DNA of 64,000 nucleotides from the NCBI GenBank assembly GCA_021234155.1, contig JAJEKV010000022.1, forward strand, positions 2,600,728 through 2,664,727, read 5' to 3'. The position numbers and the translations under genes were made by a program. This DNA is from Isoetes taiwanensis (lineage: Eukaryota > Streptophyta > Lycopodiopsida > Isoetales > Isoetaceae). The notes beneath the pieces are model-generated. The model had not been told where the DNA came from and ran no database searches. It saw only the letters and a program-made list of their open reading frames with translations. This document shows, one piece after another, positions 46,229 through 56,034 of the stretch (the first letter of the stretch is position 1; each line of letters opens with the position of its first letter).

Positions 46229-48091
46229 TTATTGAAGTAATTTGCTTCCATCTTTCCTCATTGCAAGAATGAATGAAATCATTTTCCGAGTTATAGACTC
46301 CCCCTCAGAATTTTCTTCCTTGAGAGGGAAGGAGAGGGTCACAATACCTGTTTTAAATTTGACCTCCAAATTGACATTTCTGAGCAAGAAATTCCAGTTG
46401 TTGTCCATGAAGAGAGAATCATTCTTGAGAGTGAAATCCGTTTGATTCTCGTCAGGGTCCCTCTGAGTTATGGCTTTACAGTCGTTTTGAGCCAGAGCAC
46501 AAGCATCCGTTTTTTTGGGGCGTCATTCCTGCCTAATAATGAGAGGGGGCTTCACGGATGTGCCTTTATCACAGATGGGAGTGGCTCCTTCAAGCACCTT
46601 ATGGGTGGGGATTTTAGAATATACAACCTCCAAATTCAGAGTTCTACCTTCTGAGATCTTAATTTTAACATTTTTAAGCCATCTAGACTCAATCTCTTTA
46701 GAAATACAGACAGAAGGGAAATTTCTTTGGGGGATGTTTATAGAGATAATATCCCCCAAATTGCTCAAGATGGCCTTCAGATGGGTAAGGGTCCAAAGGG
46801 CAGGAGGTAGATTAGGAAATGTTATCCAGGTGGAGGTAGAAATGTGATTAGAGTTACCTGGGGTAAACAATGGGCTCCATCTCATGATGTAAAACTCGTT
46901 GTTGCTAATTTTGCCCAATTTCTTTTTTAGCAAGTAGGTAACACTATAATTATCCCTACAGAGTATCTGAAATGTTCTGTTATCTATCTTCAGCAGGGAG
47001 CAGACGGGGATTCTATGAGTTTTGGTGATCCAAAACTTGATTTCTCCAATGGAGGGACATTTTAAAGGAAAATGGATAAGCAACCCCCTATCAGAGTATA
47101 AATTCACTGCCGAGGAATCTTGAACACCCGAAAGATCAATATAATCCAAATTAACTTTAGATTTGTCAGTCGGGTTAGCACAAGAATCAATATTAAGCAA
47201 AGCATTCTTATATGAGGGAAGAATTGGACCTTTTGCTTTGTCGCTTTTGCCAATGACAGGAATCCGGTTACAGACTTTCTGATCTTCGACTGAGGTACTG
47301 ATCTTGTTCATGCCAGAGTTATGTAAGTCCACGCAGTTCTTGCAGTCGCACTGATTTGTCTCAAGTGGGTTGAAATAGCCATTAGAATCCCTGATCTTGC
47401 ATGCACCAGTGTCCTTTTTGAGTCTTGCCTGATAAATACCATATTCTTGTGAGACATCTTTAAGGATCAGATCAGAACCCGAGGGGAATTTGCTGAGAGC
47501 CTGCTTTCGATGGTACTCAATGACGCTGTCATCAGCCTCTTCCCATCTTTTTATGAGTTTTATGGAAGCCTTAGAGTTCCAGTTAAGGTTTTCAAGGTCC
47601 AGACGAATAGCTTTTGCCGAATTGAGCAACTCGTCCATGGATTTTTGGAAGATACTATTCTTGAGGCTGCAACAATCGGCTTCGGAGTGGCCTTGTTTCA
47701 CCATTATCCTTTTACATAAGTTTCTGTCCATTTCCTGGAGTAGCTCGAACATATTCCTGGCCCAATCCCTATCATTAGCTCTCCCAGTAGCATAATCTTT
47801 TTCCACAGCTTCCATTTTACTCAGGGTCTCGCATATAACACCATCACCGAGAACCTCCATGCAAACCGCCGCTGCTCTCTGTTGATCTTGAATTAGAGCA
47901 AAGGTGATATACATGGATTTCATCTTCCCCCAAACCTTATCATTCTTGCTGTCAAGCCAGAAAATGTTAGTCCATTCATCGTCTTCAATCATGCGGAGAG
48001 TTTTTTCCTTGTCCATTTGGCTCTTGGGTTGATTCGAGCCAATTTTCACAGTTTTGCTTGCCATATTCAGTTTTCGCCTGCGTATCTCCAA
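46229..48091 (-). pseudogene. LINE-C ORF1 protein with one in-frame TGA
   Basis: The open frame from 48091 codes 522 residues and stops at TGA (46523-46525). Beyond it the same frame stays open for 97 codons (RPKKTDACALAQNDCKAITQ, later FMDNNWNFLLRNVNLEVKFK) to TAA at 46229. The original protein was thus about 620 residues. The central part is Lys/Asp-rich and probably helical; residues about 330-470 (LLIHFPLKCPSIGEIKFWIT, WSPLFTPGN, WITFPNLPPALWTLTHLKAI) follow the DUF4283-type RNA-binding pattern of plant LINE ORF1. An earlier in-frame Met at residue 10 (MASKTVKIG) is an alternative start. ORF2 starts about 100 bp downstream. Confidence 0.75.
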
Positions 48092-48300
48092 ACAAGAATT
48101 TGTAAATCACTAAAGAACCAAGCTGGCCGGAGATCAAAGAAACTTGTCCAGTGGAGAATAGGTTCAATTCCAAATCTCTCAAGAACGGAGATTTGAAAAT
48201 GATTGCGGTTGAATCTACCTAGGGCGAGGTAGCCCGAGTTATGGGCCGTAATTCTTAAGGATCCTACTCTGGCAAATCCCAAAATGCTGAGAAAATGACT

Positions 48301-50570
48301 GCCTATAGCTGTTCTACTAAATCCTATTCTAGTCCTAGAATCGACTGAATGATTAGACTATCGATAGCAGCGACTGTCACATCAGAATCAGAAGGGATGT
48401 CCGGGAACTCCAGGCCCTGGAGAACAGCCTCCAGGAAGGCCTCATCCATCGAGCCTGGGATTCGCACGGAGTCCGAGGCGCCAAACAAAGCGCTTAACGT
48501 TCATCTCCTCTCCACTGAAGTTGCATAATGAACTGCAGTTTATGAAGAAACTGTAAGGGCAAATGCAAGTTGGCAGTTTAAACGATAGAAACAGAGGTTG
48601 TAAAAGCAATGTTGTTAGCATTTTAAAATGCTCCATGTATGAGATTGCAGGAGGTACTCTCATATCCTGATCTGGCCAGTACTATTCATTCTTTGTTTCG
48701 TTGTCCTACGTTTCCTCCGATTGGCCAATCTTTATAATGTAACCACCAGAAGTCCTAATTTACAATTAACCGACCTTTCAATAAAAATATCTTAATGTTA
48801 AAGTCTCTTATTTTAGACAATCAGATAAAGTGTAGATAGAGAATTTGAAATTGGATAATGGGAATATCACTTTTGAAACTACCTCATGTCAAAGATCTAA
48901 GCTAATAATTTGATATGGAGCATTCGACTACATTTTTGCAATTCTGAGAATGATAAGAGAGATGGAGAAACCACAAATTACCTTGATGATTATGCTTGTA
49001 TGGCCTGCAATGTGGGAAATTGCAGCTCCTGGATCATGCCACTTGTATAGTGGCTTCCATAACTTCCAAAATTGCAAAACTTCCAAGAGGGATACAAAGC
49101 TTCAAGTCTGTTTCATCTAGTTTTGGTTATTTCTGCTTTAAATGTCAGGATGGGGACATTATTGCCACATTCAAAATGTAGAGATATAATTGCTGCTTAC
49201 ATCAAGGGTTCTTGTTGATGATGATGTAGTAGCAAAGTAGATGATGGTGTGTGCAGTGCACTTGAAGCTTTCTGTCTCCCAAAACATGAAAAAGATAATG
49301 TCACCTAGATTTTAAGAAATTTGTTCCAACAATTGTAATTTGTATCTCAAACTGGGTCCATTACGCCTGCATTGGGAATAGCAAGGGAATAAGTGATTAA
49401 GGCTCGCATGAGTTGAGCTTATTTGTTAGCTATCACAGTGGTGTAATATGCTTGTACGTTGAATGGACATCAAAGAACAGAGCCCAAAAATGCTATAGTC
49501 TAACTAAGACAGAATTGAGTAAACAATACAAATTGCTGACCTTTGGTATGCACTTTAATATGCCTCTTTATGTTGGAGAAGAGCAAATCAATGACATCTC
49601 TACTAAATGCATTTATAACAAATGAAGGAAAATAGATCAGGGTAAACATGTTCTAAGGAAGAGCATGCAGAAACGATTTCTTTTAGTTTATGCATGGAAA
49701 CCTTCAAGATGAGAAGTGTACACTGCCTACCAAAAACACAAAGCAGAGGATACTGAAAGCCTAATACCGAAGTTAGGAGACAAAATAACGCAAATTTGAC
49801 AACATCCAATCCATAAACCCATAATTTTGCTTTTAAGAATCAATGCATAGGAATGGAACCTTACCACATAGAATTATGATTCCTTGACATCCTTCAGATT
49901 TGGTTGGATGGAACTCTTAGCACAAATGCCCCTGCTTGAGATGAATGCATTAGTAAAAAGAGTAAAGAAGGCACAACAAAAGGTAGGAAGCTCAACTCAT
50001 AGACTTAGTAGATGGCAATGAGCCATAACACCAACACAGGGAACATACATTCTTTTCCCAATTTTCCTTATCTGATGCATTCCATATCCTCTAGCCTCTG
50101 TATAGCTAGAAACACCAGAAGCCCAAGAACTGGTGAAAGGAGGAAATGATATAAAACTTACTAATGCTTCTTTGAGTTGCTCGGTCCACTTGTACTGGTA
50201 CAAAACTGCAACTGAGCATAATCAAAGAAAGAGTAGAAAGTGAAAGAAAAGATGGGCATGCCAAAGCATTCTTCCTCTTGGTGCTTGAGCTCTTAGCTCT
50301 TAGCTTTCTGCAAATGAAGAGGGCAGAGAGAAGATTTAATAACACATGAGAGACTTAATAATACATTGAAAAAATGCATCAATAACATCAAAACACAACC
50401 ACATCAATAATTGAGATGATGTTTCTTTTTGGTGCCCAAACCAAGGGAAACACAAAGATCAAATGCAAAATAATCACTGAATTTTAAACCTGAACTTGAA
50501 TTAGCTGCACAATGATGTTAAAACAGCTATATAGATGTCTTAATATATTCCTATTGAGAGTTGATATGGG
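48301..50570. other. No supported gene
   Basis: AT-rich sequence between LINE-C and the LINE scrap at 50571. A stretch at 49413-49625 (YVEWTSKNRAQKCYSLTKTE, later YVGEEQINDISTKC) vaguely recalls the end of Ty1/copia RNase H, but too weakly to call. Confidence 0.4.
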
Positions 50571-50700
50571 ATTTCCTGTTCGAGGCAGGGGTTTTTTAAT
50601 CCTAGTAGTAATGATTGTACTAGCCCATTGTATGGGTCCCATGACCTATTGGTCTCCGTGGACGTTAAAAAAACTATTCTATTCTATTGTTCAAAAAAAG
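50571..50700 (+). mobile_element. LINE-D/E family 3'-end fragment
   Basis: GGGGTTTTTTAAT, TAGTAATG, GGGTCCCATGACC, TTGGTCTCCGTGGACG and a CTATTCTATTC tail match the 3' end of LINE-D (59340-59493). A 5'-truncated insertion of about 130 bp. Confidence 0.75.
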
Positions 50701-51054
50701 GAAGAAAATGTTTGAGATTATATACTTTCATTTCCATTCAGGCCATACTGGCGATTGATTCCACCAAAACTACTTCAAAAAATGGGCTCTAGGGAGGGAC
50801 CAAATTGGCCAAAGAAACCACCCAGCTAACTGCGCCCTTTGTGCAAAAAAGGGTGTTGTTGCTGACGAAGGGAATAGAGCTCTTTTTATACAAACAAATA
50901 AATATATTATGATATTCACAAAACTGAGCATGTGCTAATTTTTTTGTATTTAAAACAATTATTCTAGAGAATTTAGTCCTATCTAGGCAAGTTAAAATCG
51001 ATCAGGACAAAGAATGCAAGAGCTAGAGATGCAAACAACTACATGTCTTGCAAC

Positions 51055-51300
51055 TGCTAAACATGAAGAAATTCTTTACGAACCTGAGTAGCTTGATAAT
51101 CTCCATGGCCTCGTATCCAATAAAGAATAGAATAGAATATGATTTTATCGCCGAAGAGCGTCGGGGATAGAGGGCAGCCCTGGCGCACCCCAATGCTACT
51201 AACAACGGGCTCCCCCGACAGTGTGAGACGACCCATCATAATCTCGAGAAGCATAGGGTAGGTTAAAATCCTTGATCTCTCTGCAAAATGAAGCAAATGT
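51055..51300 (-). mobile_element. LINE-D/E family RT fragment fused to its 3' tail
   Basis: Minus strand reads VVSSIGVRQGCPLSPTLFG (RT motif B region), then GATAAAATC and ATTCTATTCTATTC, the tail of this LINE family. The several hundred bases that normally separate these parts are missing, so the insertion carries an internal deletion. Confidence 0.7.
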
Positions 51301-51726
51301 AGATTGAAGCTCTTTGCTTAATCTTTGTACTATTTAGCAAATTGTAGTGTTGACCAATTAAATGCTAAAAATGACCCTTTCCTCTCTCCTCCAACAAGAA
51401 AATAATGTGCTACTTAAAGGGACATTATATCACAAGAAGGATGCAAGCAAAATAATAAGACGACAAAACAAATGACCATGTACCACACAACGATAGCAGA
51501 ATCCAAGCCCACTTCCGGCATATTAGAAATAGATGAGATGCAAAGCTCCAGCACTAGCTCATCTCAAAATACAGATGAAAGCCACATCGCAAACCAACAC
51601 GGATCTGTCAAAGCAAATAGGAACTGCGGATGCAGTGGATGCATCATGGATGTTTGCTAATATGCATGCCTATAGCCATTTCTACTTTTTCCCAAGAAAG
51701 AAAATCCATCGATGTCTCAAAATCAA

Positions 51727-51885
51727 TATGTAGCACAATAACAGGGGGTTACTTTTAGATTTTTATACGCTTTTTCACATGGTTTTTCTATGATTTCGTT
51801 GTTGTATTCGTTGAGGTGTACTAAATAGTATTTCTAGAGTGCACCATTTATGGGCCGTTGATTTTCGTTGATGGGAACAATCCGA
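51727..51885 (-). repeat. Conserved terminus T, copy 3 (inverted)
   Basis: Reading the minus strand: GGTGCACTCTAGAAATACT, ACGAAATCATAGAAAAACCA, AAAAAGCGTATAAAAATC and the end CCCCCTGTTATTGTGCTACA-T near 51727. It matches the termini at 27153 and 30140. A further short copy of the end (GCATAATAACAGGGGGTTTT) lies at 52602-52623 in the same orientation. Confidence 0.72.
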
Positions 51886-51907
51886 GGGTTGTTGTCTTTC
51901 TCTGCAT

Positions 51908-52072
51908 GTGTTTGTGCGTGCATGTGCACATGCATGTGCATGTGTGTGCATGTGCATGTGTATTGTGCATGTGCATGTGCATGTGCATGTGCAAGTGCAA
52001 GTGCAAGTGCAAGTGCAAGTGCAAGTGCATGTGCATGTGTGCATGTATGTGCATGTGTGCATATGCACGTGT
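51908..52072 (+). repeat. Hexanucleotide repeat (TGCATG)n/(TGCAAG)n
   Basis: About 165 bp of GTGCAT and GTGCAA units, homogenised into a block of GTGCAT followed by a block of GTGCAA. All six frames are open, giving Cys/His/Met-rich or Ala/Leu-rich artefactual peptides on both strands. Confidence 0.95.
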
Positions 52073-52595
52073 ACTTGCCCTCTTGGATTCTTATTGCTGG
52101 AGTGAATTTTACTACCACGAGATGGATTTTTTGCTCACACTTACAAAGGTATTTGTTTTTTAATGTTTCTTCAGTTAGCATAATGTTTTTTTTTTACAAG
52201 GTATTGGTTTCCTGATTCTACAATGTAGTGCTGCAAAACCCCCTTTTGTTTCCTTCCTAAGATTTGCTGCAGATTCAAGTTTAGGCCCTCTGTTTGCTTC
52301 CAACTCTTGGATATTCCTGGCTGCCGGATTGTTCATAGTAGCCAGCCTTTAGCTTCAATCAACAAATGGATTCTTATGCACACAACATGCGGATTATTCC
52401 ACGCCCTTTTCCATGTCACGTAGATCGGTCAAGCAGTGGCCACAAGAATGCATTTATATTGTAGGTTTGGAACTTTAATCAAACCGTAAGGTGAATCATG
52501 CATTACCTTTAAGCTAGAGACGGAGCATCCAAAATCATATGGATTGATAAACAATGGTGTCATTGTGAAAGAGAAATAGTTGTAGCGGAAGTAAC
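52073..52595. other. No gene seen
   Basis: Lies between two copies of terminus T that share CAATATGTAGCA(C/T)AATAAC at 51724 and 52595. Nothing coding is recognised. Confidence 0.45.
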
Positions 52596-52817
52596 AATAT
52601 GTAGCATAATAACAGGGGGTTTTCTTTGTGTTGCAAACTTTATGACTTCCAGAATAAGGGATCAATCTGCTCTATCTTTATGGTAAATTTTACTTATGTT
52701 CTATTTGTTTTATTGTGATCAAATTCAAAAGCTACAGGTGATGAAAGCCTCAAATGAATTCTAGTTTTGTTTTGGTTTGAATTCTAAAGTTTTTGTCACA
52801 CCGGGGGGGGACGTCCC

Positions 52818-53236
52818 TAAGGCCCCGAAGGGGCCAAAAAAATTTTTTTGCAACACAAACCATTAACATCCAACATATAAAAATTAAATCCCCCAACACA
52901 TAACAACCATTGACATTAACAATCAACACATAACTACCATTGACATTAATTAACACAACCATTGGGTCCAACACATTTAAATTAAAATCCCCCTTAAACC
53001 CCCTTTGGTTTGGGTGCATATTCACACGGGGGGTGACGTAGGGCAGCGAGAGCCTTCATAATTGTATTTTGCACGTACGAAATCAACACCATATAGTATT
53101 CTGCTTGAAATCTTATAGTATTTTGCGAATCTTGTTATACAGTATAGCAAATTTTGTACTTGCATACCCCACAAACGAGGAACTTTATGTATGGTATAGA
53201 TTAAGGAATAAGGGGCGAATATGCCTATCCAACAGC
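52818..53236 (-). mobile_element. Foldback family F, copy 4 (inverted, one arm)
   Basis: Carries the tip TAAGGCCCCGAAGGGGCC at 52818, an inverted repeat longer than in other copies because of a small internal duplication (ACATAAC.ACCATTGACATTA twice), and the whole core to GCTGTTGGATAGGC at 53236. The other arm is missing. On the minus strand the order is core, arm, then about 200 bp later a terminus T, as in units 1 and 2. Confidence 0.82.
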
Positions 53237-53503
53237 CCACAACCTTAGACAACATTGCCGGAGAAAAAATTACAAAAAAAATTTTGAATTGCTGGAAAAA
53301 CCAAATTTAAACAATAGACTATTCAGCATTGTATACAACTATTCAGAAAATCTTGTACAACCAACTACTACATGTGGAATCCGAAACATTTATGCTGATA
53401 CTGGATACTTAAAAACCACTGCCATGCAAACAGCTATAAAGCTCTGAGAGAGATGATTTTCTTGAAATCACATATCACCATCACATACATCGAATGGAGT
53501 CTT

Positions 53504-53897
53504 CTATAGGCTGGTGCTCTCATTACAGTACATGAAACCATCAAGCAAACATCCTTGTTCTAACTCCAGAATCTTGTCGTGGTCTACTTGTGTTAGTTTA
53601 AATTCAAATATGTGCAAGTTCTCTGATAGCCTTGGCTTGATGTAACTCTTGAGGACAACTATATTCCCCCCTTTTAAGTTCCACCCAAGGAGACCTGTTT
53701 GTGCACAATGGTATATATATCTTAACATGTGTTTTGGTGTGTGCAATAAAGAGGTGAAAGATGTAACATGATATTATCTGGACATAGGTCTTTCCATATT
53801 TGTTTGCAATTTCAGCAATAATTGGTTTGTCTATATCATACTTGCTCCCGATGAATCTTGCAACTAAATAGATGACATTGAATAATTCTACAATCAT
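53504..53897 (-). pseudogene. Aldo-keto reductase C-terminal pseudogene
   Basis: Minus strand reads DKPIIAEIANKYGKTYVQI near 53780-53840, then LLGWNLKGGNIVVLKSYIKP, RLSENLHIFEFKLTQ and LEQGCLLDGFMYCNESTSL before a stop at 53504. This follows the end of plant NADPH-dependent aldo-keto reductases (IA...GKTpAQv, GnsVlPKS..ERi.EN). The usual Pro in the PKS cofactor-binding motif is absent (VLKS), a frame change separates the two parts, and the catalytic N-terminal barrel is missing. Confidence 0.72.
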
Positions 53898-54540
53898 TTT
53901 TCTATCTAATATCTAAAATTAAATAATTCAGCATTAGATGTAAATGATTGTAGAACTATTCAGCATTAGATGTAGTTTTATGTTGGAACCATGTCCATTG
54001 CTCTTCACAATCATAGTCTTGTCAAACATTTAAGAGGCAATAAGAAGAAAACCAAAATGTAAGACAGAATGATCTGCAGCCAATACTTGAAAATGCATTT
54101 GAGAGGTTACATAAGAATGCAACAACATGCATAAAATGCAATGCCGTGTCATGGCAGTGCATTTTCCTCCATGCTCAGCTCTAGCTTGAGCATTATTTAT
54201 ACACTAAAGAATGAATTTGTCATGGCATGAACATCTCAAGCATAAGTACATTTGTCTCAGAAGTTTCTTGCAATCAAGAATCATGATGAATGAAATAAAG
54301 TATTAAATGCATGAATTAAATAATATGCTGCAATATGAGACTACTAGACCAGAGTTGCCAGCTTTAATGTTAAAAAAGCTTCAAAAGTACCAGAACAGAT
54401 GTAGAAAATAAAATGAAAAATATTAAGAATAGTAGCTTACATAAAATGGAACTTGCCTTTAATCTGCTTCATGGTTCCTTACGAGCTAGATTAGCCTGCA
54501 CCAAAGAAAACTTGAGAATATAATATAAAGAAAGACGGTT
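53898..54540. other. No gene seen
   Basis: AT-rich spacer without supported features. It could be intronic to either neighbour. Confidence 0.4.
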
Positions 54541-54625
54541 GGGCACAAATGAAGATGCAGGGTACTGTCATTTCTGAAGAGTTGCACATAAATGACATCA
54601 GTCTAGAGTCTGGGATTTGGGACTA

Positions 54626-55048
54626 TTATCTCCAACAGCCATTTTTTGAAGTAACCACGCCGAACTTTATTTCATCAAGTAAATCCTCCAAGGTTCCAGA
54701 TGATGCAGCTTTGAGAGCTTCAGCATATGTACAGTGCCATCCAAAAAAGAGCCTAAATACATTTTCTAAAAAATCGATTGATTGCTGCCCTTTGTTGCCT
54801 TTGCACCAGAGCAATAAAGCTCTTCTACAAATGCACTTTGATTCAGTCCTCTTAGATTTAAGTACTATATAAGGGGTTCTAAATACTCTACAACTAAACC
54901 TCAACCTTACCTCTTGCAGCACCTCCCGCAGTGTTGCTCGACCTAAGTTGCAAATACGAAAATGGTGCAAGTCCACAGCTTTCTCGATGGACTCGACCTC
55001 GAAGAACAGAGGACCTGAGAGGAGGAGAGTGACACCTCGGATCTTCAA
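54626..55048 (-). CDS. Unrecognised coding-like segment
   Basis: Open for 140 codons directly downstream of the 201-codon frame at 55045-55650, overlapping it by four bases in another frame. Its later part (FRLFFGWHCTYAEALKAASS, GTLEDLLDEIKFGVVTSKNG) is more protein-like than the start. It may be a second exon or a frameshifted continuation. No family recognised. Confidence 0.3.
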   Translation of the reverse strand: MKIRGVTLLLSGPLFFEVESIEKAVDLHHFRICNLGRATLREVLQEVRLRFSCRVFRTPYIVLKSKRTESKCICRRALLLWCKGNKGQQSIDFLENVFRLFFGWHCTYAEALKAASSGTLEDLLDEIKFGVVTSKNGCWR

Positions 55049-55650
55049 GAGGAATGCCTAATGTATGATACAGTTTCCTTGTTCCCGCTCATCTTCCCCG
55101 TTCTCGACCACCTACGGCAAAATGGTGGCGCACATGTATTTGCCTTCGTTCGTATAGGGAAGTTTTGAAAATAAAAAACCCTTTTCCAGTCACGGTGTTG
55201 CATAGTACGGGTCAAACATGGTGAAACCCCCAGGGGTGAAGCATTGCCACCCTCTTCTTCATTTTCTTCCTCGTAATGACAAGCCTTCTTAAGCAAGTTG
55301 ATCGTCCTTTGTAGTAGACGATTGTCAGATTTTAATTTGAAGTCATAGCACAGTATACTCACTTGCCATATGTCTAACTCATCCCTACAACCCAATTTCT
55401 TGTCCTTTTTCCCCTTTCCCGGACTTCTCATTTCTAATGCATACCTACCTTCAAAAGCATTTTTCGAATGCGTAACAAGCCAATGAATCTTGAGTTTAGA
55501 CACCAGGCCTTTCTCTTTGATTGTGTCAGGTACTTTTGCTATCCAGAATGGTCGCCCTTTATCATCCTCCTCAGTCGGAAGAGGAATCAGCATACCATTT
55601 GGCAATTTCTGTGATATTACCTGGAGGCTCATCCTTACATCTTGGTCCAA
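55045..55650 (-). CDS. Unrecognised protein, possible chromatin/transposon-linked domain
   Basis: 201-codon open frame starting MDQDVRMSLQVISQKLPNG. It contains KGRPFWIAKVPDTIKEKGLV, KLKIHWLVTHSKNAFEGRY and DELDIWQVSILCYDFKLKS, then a Glu-rich stretch (CHYEEENEEEGG). The PFW-(I/L)-A-K-V followed by IHW and a D-x-W is reminiscent of small beta-barrel (BAH- or Tudor-like) modules found in fern and moss repeat-associated proteins, but I cannot name it. The frame runs into the region upstream of LINE-D. It could be an exon or part of a mobile element. Confidence 0.4.
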   Translation of the reverse strand: MDQDVRMSLQVISQKLPNGMLIPLPTEEDDKGRPFWIAKVPDTIKEKGLVSKLKIHWLVTHSKNAFEGRYALEMRSPGKGKKDKKLGCRDELDIWQVSILCYDFKLKSDNRLLQRTINLLKKACHYEEENEEEGGNASPLGVSPCLTRTMQHRDWKRVFYFQNFPIRTKANTCAPPFCRRWSRTGKMSGNKETVSYIRHSS

Positions 55651-56034
55651 GGTACATGACCTAGTCCTTGTCGTCCTGTACTGCAGGTACTACTGTAGCA
55701 ATACTTGGACATGCCTAGTTCTGGGGTTGGTGGAAGGCATTAGGCCACTCGAAAGGTTTCTGCAACTGCCTTAAAGCTAGGTTTTCAATCACAATCTTTT
55801 GTTCAAAAAAGAAACTTCTCCACCACATTTAGTCTTCATCTGTTGGAACAACAAAAGTTGCCCTGCGACTTAGTGAGGAGGACGACGTCATAATCCGCAA
55901 CCCTTGCTGCACCTCCTGCTCCTGCCGCTCCAACTATTCCAGCAACTTCTGCTCAGGCACCACACACTGCTCCCCCTACAACCGGCACAGATCATCGTGC
56001 ATCTACATCAAATGCCAACAAATAACAATTGTGC

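Larger units (their letters stand above)
42147..48300 (-). mobile_element. LINE-C: L1-like retrotransposon, best preserved
   Basis: Two ORFs in the order expected of L1-like elements, with the zf-RVT region downstream. Damage is light: one nonsense codon in ORF1, one frameshift and a few stops in ORF2. The 5' limit (leader upstream of 48091) and the 3' limit are uncertain; no poly-A tail is visible at the left side, where the sequence runs to within about 140 bp of a Helitron end. It is the youngest-looking LINE in the window. Confidence 0.85.

Noticed and set aside
49413-49625. Ty1/copia RNase H-like segment
   Set aside because: Only scattered matches (WTSKN, then a distant DISTKC); no RT, integrase or LTR nearby.
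51775-52215. Long overlapping frames in all registers rich in Cys, His, Met or Ala/Leu
   Set aside because: They are translations of the hexanucleotide repeat at 51908-52072 and carry no domain.
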